The notes beneath the pieces were generated by a model. That model was not told where the DNA came from, made no database searches, and saw nothing but the letters and a program-made list of their open reading frames with translations. From Bordetella ansorpii (GTDB lineage Bacteria; Pseudomonadota; Gammaproteobacteria; Burkholderiales; Burkholderiaceae_B): a stretch of 64,000 nucleotides of DNA. The first letter of the stretch is position 1. Each line of letters begins with the position of its first letter. Below are positions 59,367 through 64,000 of the stretch, piece by piece. Location: NCBI RefSeq assembly GCF_900078705.1, contig NZ_FKIF01000007.1, forward strand, positions 496,001 to 560,000. The letters run 5' to 3'. The position numbers and the translations under genes are program-made.

Positions 59367-61793
59367 CTACGGTTTCGGCAACGGCGCATGCCAATAACGC
59401 CGCGCGGTCTCTCGATACGCCGATACCTGCAGGCCCTGCGCCGCCGACCGCGCGATCACGGCCCCTTGCAGATCCGTCCGCCACAACGGCGACCCGGCCG
59501 CGCGCCAACGCGCCATCACCGGTCCCGACGGATGGCGGAAGCGGTTCAGGTATCCCGCCTGCACGACGACGTGCGCCCCACCCACCGCCTGCACCAGCGC
59601 CATTCCCGACGAGGTCGCCGACCCGTGATGCGGCGCGGCGACCACGTCCACGGCGGGCACATCACGTGCATAGACGGCTTCCTGCGCGGTTCCCGCATCT
59701 CCGGGCAGCAACGCGGAATGCAGGCTGCCTTCCACCAGCAACACGCAGCTGCGCGCGTTGTCGCCGCCATCCTTCGCGCCCTTGCGTACATTGCCCGGCG
59801 GCGGATGCAGGAAGCGGAACGTGACGCCGTCGGCTTGCCATTGCATGCCCGTCTCGCAACCGTGCATGTTCATGGGCATGGCAGGCGCCTCTTCCGGACG
59901 CTGCTGCCTCACCGCCCCCTCGCGCCGCAGATGCGCGGCGATGTCGAACGAGGCATATGACGTGCCGACGGGCATGGCCTTCAGCAGGCTGCCCAGCCCG
60001 CCGGCATGATCCAGGTCCGCATGCGATACGACCAACGTATCCAGCGCGCGGAACCCCCGGGCATGCAGATACGGCACCAGGACGCGCTCGCCCGCATCGG
60101 TGCCGTCGTAGCGGCGCGGGCCCGTGTCGTACACCAGCACCTGCGTGGCCGTCTCGATGACGATGGCGCTGCCCTGCCCCACGTCCAGCGCCGCCATGCG
60201 CCATTGGCCGGGTGGCGGCCGGTCGGGCCGCCAGCACAGCAGCGGCAACGCGAAGACCCAGCCCAGATGCCGCAACGGCCAGCCACGCACCTGCATGGCC
60301 CACACGCAGCCCACCAACGCCAGGATCATCAACGGCCAGGGCGCCGCCGCGACGTCCACGGCGGCCCACGACGTCTTGGCGATCCACGTCACGGGGACCA
60401 TGGACGCATCGAACAGCGCATGTCCCAACCACCCCGCCAGCCACGCCACGGGCCGTGCCCCAGGCACCGCGGCGAATGCGCCGCACAGCATCGCCAGCGG
60501 CGTGACCACCGAACCGATCAAGGGCACGGCAATCGCATTGGCCAACGGGGAAGCCAGCGACACCTGGAGAACCAGGAAGGCCAGCAATGGCGTCAGCGCC
60601 AGCGTGATCGCGCCCTGCACGCGGACGAACTCGCGCACGATGCCGCGCGCGCGCTCGCGGATGCCGCTGGGCGGCCGGGACTGCCGCTCGGCCACGCGCA
60701 TCAGGATGGCCACCGCGCCGTACGACAGCCAGAAGCCGGGCGACAGCAAGGCCCACGGGTCCAGCGCGACCACGCCGGCGCCCGCCAGGATCAGGATGCG
60801 CGACGCGCCCAAGGGCAACCGCGACCAGCCCGCCAGCGCCACGACCGCCAGCATGAAGAAGGTGCGGCGCGCGGGAATGCCCCAGCCGGCCAGCAGGCAA
60901 TAGGCCAGCGCGATGCACAGCGCCAGGATGCTGCCCGCCAGTTGGGCCGGCAGACGCTCGCCCAGGCCGGCGCCACGCCACCGCGCCCGCCGCCACAGCC
61001 ACGCGCCCAGCAGGCTGCTGTAGGCCGCCAGCATGGTGATGTGCATGCCGCTGATGCCGATGAGGTGAGTGAGGCCCGCGCGGTTGAAGATCTCCCAGTC
61101 CGTGCGGGCCACGCCGGCCTGGTCGCCGATGGCCAGTGCGATCAGCACCGGCGCATGGCGCTGCCCCTCCAGCGCCTGCCGCATGCCGTCACGGATGCCG
61201 TGGCGCAGGCGCTCGATCACCACGCCGGCAGACGCCCAGGGCTGTTCGTCGACCAGCACCGGTTTGCCGCGCACGGTGCCCACGGCGCGCACGCCTTCGG
61301 CGAAATCGCGCAGCTCGGCATCCCAGGCGTGCGGATTGGCGGGCCCGTAAGGCCGGCGCAGCACCAGGGCCATGCGCCAGCGCTGACCCGGCCGCACGTC
61401 GGGCAGCCGATCGACTTCGCCGGGCCGGGCTCGCCACGAGACGCGGATGCGGGACGGAATGCCGTCGGGGCGCGCGCCGTCCACCTGCGCGGTGAAACGC
61501 CGTTGGCCCTCATCGTCCTGCGGCAGGCTGACGACCTGCACGGTGAGCCGCGTGACGTGGTCTTGATGCCGCTCGGCCAATTCATCGGCCAGGCGTGCCT
61601 GGGCCTGCAGGCCGGTGTTGGCCACGCCGCCCAGGATGCCGGCGATGGCGATGCAGGCGTAGCGCGGCACGGGCCTGGCCCATTGCACGCGCGCGGCCGC
61701 CAGGCCGGCAAGCGATGCCCCTGCCACGGCCGCCCACAGCCACGGCAACCCGGGCAGGCGAGCCTGGGTGTGAATGGCTGCGCTGCCCAGCAT
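59367..61793 (-). CDS. comEC: ComEC/Rec2 family DNA uptake protein
   Basis: 808 residues, all three ComEC parts present: N-terminal DUF4131/OB-like domain (about 1-190), the multi-helix competence domain with GLTHLIGISGMHITMLAAYS and SPGFWLSYGAVAILM (about 200-510), and a C-terminal metallo-beta-lactamase-like domain with ALDVGQGSAIVIET, VVSHADLDHAGGLGSLL and AAPHHGSATSSG. ComEC forms the inner-membrane channel for transforming DNA. No in-frame start exists before ATG 61793, although the first helix begins very close to it. The metal-site motifs are intact, so the gene looks functional. Confidence 0.92.
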   Translation of the reverse strand: MLGSAAIHTQARLPGLPWLWAAVAGASLAGLAAARVQWARPVPRYACIAIAGILGGVANTGLQAQARLADELAERHQDHVTRLTVQVVSLPQDDEGQRRFTAQVDGARPDGIPSRIRVSWRARPGEVDRLPDVRPGQRWRMALVLRRPYGPANPHAWDAELRDFAEGVRAVGTVRGKPVLVDEQPWASAGVVIERLRHGIRDGMRQALEGQRHAPVLIALAIGDQAGVARTDWEIFNRAGLTHLIGISGMHITMLAAYSSLLGAWLWRRARWRGAGLGERLPAQLAGSILALCIALAYCLLAGWGIPARRTFFMLAVVALAGWSRLPLGASRILILAGAGVVALDPWALLSPGFWLSYGAVAILMRVAERQSRPPSGIRERARGIVREFVRVQGAITLALTPLLAFLVLQVSLASPLANAIAVPLIGSVVTPLAMLCGAFAAVPGARPVAWLAGWLGHALFDASMVPVTWIAKTSWAAVDVAAAPWPLMILALVGCVWAMQVRGWPLRHLGWVFALPLLCWRPDRPPPGQWRMAALDVGQGSAIVIETATQVLVYDTGPRRYDGTDAGERVLVPYLHARGFRALDTLVVSHADLDHAGGLGSLLKAMPVGTSYASFDIAAHLRREGAVRQQRPEEAPAMPMNMHGCETGMQWQADGVTFRFLHPPPGNVRKGAKDGGDNARSCVLLVEGSLHSALLPGDAGTAQEAVYARDVPAVDVVAAPHHGSATSSGMALVQAVGGAHVVVQAGYLNRFRHPSGPVMARWRAAGSPLWRTDLQGAVIARSAAQGLQVSAYRETARRYWHAPLPKP

Positions 61794-62242
61794 GAACGCG
61801 AGAAGGAAGAAACGGCCGGCGATGGGAAGCTCCGAAAGCCAGGCAGCTTATCCAATCCGAATCGCGTGCAGGACAGGGGGGATGGCAGGAATGTCCCTCG
61901 GTGCAGGGCGATCCCGGAGGGCCCTTCCTGGCGCCGATTCCGTGCAACGCCCCGCGATCACAGGCGCCGCCGCCATCGCGCTGACCACTGCCCCGGCAAC
62001 GACGCGGCCGCGCCCATCGCCACGGACCAGGCTGTCCCCGCCCGCGCCCTGACGCGGACGGAAGTTCAGGCGGAGCTCGCAAGCTGGGGCGTGCCGGCGC
62101 GCCGGGCCGCGACGCCGTTGCTCCGCCCTGCCCCTTTGCGTATCGTGAGGCGGCCCGCATGCTGCCATGAGAAAAAATTCACAATCCCTTTGGACACCGG
62201 CTTTGCGCCGGATTGCGCTGCGCGCCTCGACCGGGTTATAAA
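61794..62242. other. intergenic region, no gene recognised
   Basis: About 450 bp between divergent comEC and the sigma factor gene. Short open frames on both strands are low-complexity Arg/Pro/Ala-rich and show no domain. The right end becomes AT-rich and holds the Fur-box-like site. Confidence 0.5.
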
Positions 62243-62261
62243 TGATAAAGATTCTTATTCG
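62243..62261. promoter_or_regulatory. Fur-box-like site before the FecI-type sigma gene
   Basis: TGATAAAGATTCTTATTCG resembles the Fur consensus GATAATGATAATCATTATC (interrupted dyad of GATAAxGAT). It lies 38 bp upstream of the sigma-factor start, in the only AT-rich patch of the region. FecI-type sigma factors are usually Fur-repressed. Confidence 0.65.
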
Positions 62262-62298
62262 ATAATTACGAACGTCCGAACCGCCCTGCGGTTGCCCC

Positions 62299-62808
62299 AT
62301 GCCAGCCGCCGATCTTCCCGCGCAGCCCGACCTGCATACGCTCTACAGCGACCATCACGGCTGGCTGTCCGGCTGGCTGCGGCGCAAGCTGGGCAACAGC
62401 TTCGACGCGGCCGACGTGGCGCAGGACACCTTCGTCAGCGTGATGACGTCCGATACGGCGGACGGCATCCGCGAACCCCGCGCCTTCCTGGCCACCATCG
62501 CGCGCCGCCTGCTGGCGCACCGCCATCGCCGCCAGTTGCTGGAAACCAGCTACCTGGAAATGCTGGCCGCGCTGCCCGAGCCGCTGGCGCCCTCGCCCGA
62601 GAGCCAGGCCCTGGCCATCGAGGCGCTGCAGGAATTGGACCGCGTGCTGGACGGCCTGCCGCCCAAGGTGAAGGAAGCCTTCCTGCTGGCCCACCTGGAA
62701 GAACTGAGCTACGCCGACATCGCGGACAGATTGGGCGTGTCCACCAGTTCGGTCAAGCAATACCTGACGCGCGCCCACCGGCAGTGCCTGTTCTCGCTGT
62801 CGAGCTAG
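62299..62808 (+). CDS. FecI-type ECF sigma factor
   Basis: 169 residues. Sigma-70 region 2 (SDHHGWLSGWLRRKLGNSFD through DVAQDTFVSVM) and region 4 (ALQELDRVLDGLPPKVKEAF, then SYADIADRLGVSTSSVKQYL) are clear. Such factors direct transcription of a TonB-dependent siderophore receptor in answer to FecR. It is followed after 13 bp by the fecR-type gene and preceded by a Fur-box-like element. The receptor gene should lie just beyond the window end. Confidence 0.93.
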   Translation: MPAADLPAQPDLHTLYSDHHGWLSGWLRRKLGNSFDAADVAQDTFVSVMTSDTADGIREPRAFLATIARRLLAHRHRRQLLETSYLEMLAALPEPLAPSPESQALAIEALQELDRVLDGLPPKVKEAFLLAHLEELSYADIADRLGVSTSSVKQYLTRAHRQCLFSLSS

Positions 62809-62821
62809 GCCGAAGCCCGCC

Positions 62822-63877
62822 ATGACCTCGGCCTCCTGTACGTCCGCGCCCCGCCCCTGCGTCTCATCCGAAAGCGGCGCCACGCCCCCCATGGCTGGGG
62901 GCCAGCCCATCAGCGAAGCCACCGCCGACGCCGCCGCCGAATGGCTGACGGTGATGATGTCCGGCGAGGCCACGGAAGCCGACCACGAGCGCTGGCGGCA
63001 ATGGCGCGCCGCCGACGCCGAACATGAGCGCGCCTGGCGGCACATCGAGGCCGTCATGGCCGGCCGGCTGGGCGCGCTGCAGCGCCATGCCGCCTACCAG
63101 GCCCTGTCGCCCTATGCCGGCCCCGCCCCCCGCGGCCGCCGGCAGGCGCTGCGCCTGCTGCTGTGGGGCGGCGCCGCCGGCGGCACGGCGATGCTGGCCT
63201 CGCGCACACAGACCTGGCGGAGCCTCTCGGCCGACTACCGCACCGGCACCGGCGAGCAGCGCGCGCTCGCGCTGGCCGACGGCACCCGTATCCTGCTGAA
63301 CACCGGCAGCGCCATCGACGTCCGCTTCGACGGCCAGACGCGCCTGGTCAGGCTGATCGGCGGCGAGGTGCTGATCACCACCGGACACCCGATGGCGGAT
63401 GGCGCGCCCGATCCCCGCCCCTTCATCGTGCAGACCGGCGAGGGCCGCGTGCGCGCGCTGGGCACCCGCTTCACCGTGCGGCAGGACGACGGGCGCACGG
63501 TGGTGGCGGTGATCGAAAGCGCCGTCGAGGTCACCCCCGACGCCGCCCCGGGCCAGACCCGGCGCCTGCACGCGGGCGAGCGCGCGGCCTTCACGCGCCA
63601 CGCCGTCGACACGCCCCTGGCCATGGCCGAACGCGACCTGGCGTGGACCCGCCGCCAGATCGTGGCCGAGGACGTCCGCCTGGCCGACTTCCTGGCGGAA
63701 CTGGGCCGCTACCGGCCCGGCCTGCTGCGCTGCGATCCCGCCGTGGCCGACCTGCGCCTGTCGGGCGTCTTCCCCCTGGAGGACACCGGCCGCGTACTGG
63801 CCATGCTGCCCAAGGTACTGCCGGTGCAGGTCCGGCAACGCACCCGCTACTGGGTGACGATCGAAGGCCGTGCCTGA
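62822..63877 (+). CDS. FecR-type anti-sigma/iron signalling protein
   Basis: 351 residues. N-terminal cytoplasmic domain DUF4880 (AAAEWLTVMMSGEATEADHE and AWRHIEAVM), a single membrane helix near residues 110-130 (ALRLLLWGGAAGGTAML), then the periplasmic FecR domain (GTGEQRALALADGTRILLNT, LIGGEVLITTGH, VRALGTRFTVRQ) and a C-terminal STN-binding part. It relays siderophore-receptor occupancy to the sigma factor. The start could also be the ATG at residue 24. Its last codons lie in a 14-bp tandem repeat, so the C-terminus ends at a stop generated by the repeat. Confidence 0.93.
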   Translation: MTSASCTSAPRPCVSSESGATPPMAGGQPISEATADAAAEWLTVMMSGEATEADHERWRQWRAADAEHERAWRHIEAVMAGRLGALQRHAAYQALSPYAGPAPRGRRQALRLLLWGGAAGGTAMLASRTQTWRSLSADYRTGTGEQRALALADGTRILLNTGSAIDVRFDGQTRLVRLIGGEVLITTGHPMADGAPDPRPFIVQTGEGRVRALGTRFTVRQDDGRTVVAVIESAVEVTPDAAPGQTRRLHAGERAAFTRHAVDTPLAMAERDLAWTRRQIVAEDVRLADFLAELGRYRPGLLRCDPAVADLRLSGVFPLEDTGRVLAMLPKVLPVQVRQRTRYWVTIEGRA

Positions 63878-63935
63878 TGGGCCGTGCCTGACAGGCCGTG
63901 CCTGACAGGCCGTGCCTGACAGGCCGTGCCTGATC
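63866..63935 (+). repeat. five tandem copies of a 14-bp repeat
   Basis: GGCCGTGCCTGACA-type units at 63866, 63880, 63894, 63908 and 63922; the first ends in TG and the last in TC, the three middle ones are identical. The first unit includes the fecR stop codon. The 14-bp period is not a multiple of three, so unit gain or loss would not alter fecR but would change spacing to the next gene. Confidence 0.9.
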
Positions 63936-64000
63936 CGCGATAGCGCCGTTACAAATAAATCGAAGAAATCCGCATTTCCGCCTGCCCGATTCGCGGTCTC

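Noticed and set aside
60006-62825. 939-codon plus-strand frame opposite comEC and into the sigma factor gene
   Set aside because: Antisense or out-of-frame shadow; the Gln/Arg/His-rich product has no recognisable fold.
63866-63935. Possible CRISPR array
   Set aside because: Units are 14 bp and contiguous without spacers; a simple tandem repeat.

Overview
This window is GC-rich chromosomal DNA. Gene content (guaA-guaB, purL, greB, comEC, MetR, Bug/TctC-type binding protein, TRAP transporter, a dense set of LysR regulators) points to a betaproteobacterium of the Alcaligenaceae, Bordetella or Achromobacter-like; that placement is inference from gene style and order, since no rRNA is present. 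No tRNA, rRNA or CRISPR array was recognised. All calls come from reading the sequence and its translations; no database search was run.

Layout. 0-31.3 kb is a metabolic accessory region built of small regulator-plus-operon units: a LysR with an SDR-SDR-DUF1097-DoxX operon (0.1-4 kb); a MocR-type regulator with clear operator repeats and a DoxX protein (4.3-6.7 kb); a lipoprotein, an SDR and two Rossmann oxidoreductases with a LysR (7-11.4 kb); an aldehyde dehydrogenase, a DJ-1/PfpI protein and a NemR-like TetR that share two identical operators (11.5-14.6 kb); GST, TetR and amidase (14.7-17.5 kb); a MetR-controlled locus for a folate-independent methionine synthase of the MesD/MesX type (17.5-22.2 kb); a HipBA module (22.3-24 kb); an OsmC-YcaO fusion protein (24.2-26.4 kb); and an amidohydrolase-MFS-SDR operon with a divergent LysR (26.8-31.3 kb).

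31.3-36.1 kb is a mobile and defence-like block abutting the 3' end of guaA, a known island integration site in other bacteria. It holds a complete IS66-family element with an exact 8-bp target duplication, a nucleotidyltransferase-type toxin with an XRE antitoxin, an IS3-family relic and a winged-helix/PD-(D/E)XK-like protein. A decayed, internally deleted copy of the toxin module lies 7 kb away at 26.6-26.8 kb.

36.1-64 kb is mostly core: guaA, guaB, a methyltransferase, a frameshifted coiled-coil small-protein gene, DUF1415, an M20 peptidase, a phytase-like secreted esterase, purL, a complete TRAP transporter (QMP order), an alpha/beta hydrolase, greB, the PHP-family RNase Rnm, a TctC-type binding protein with an FAD oxidoreductase and an XRE-cupin regulator, another hydrolase, comEC, and the start of an iron-regulated sigma/anti-sigma (FecI/FecR) unit preceded by a Fur-box-like site and ending in a 14-bp tandem repeat.
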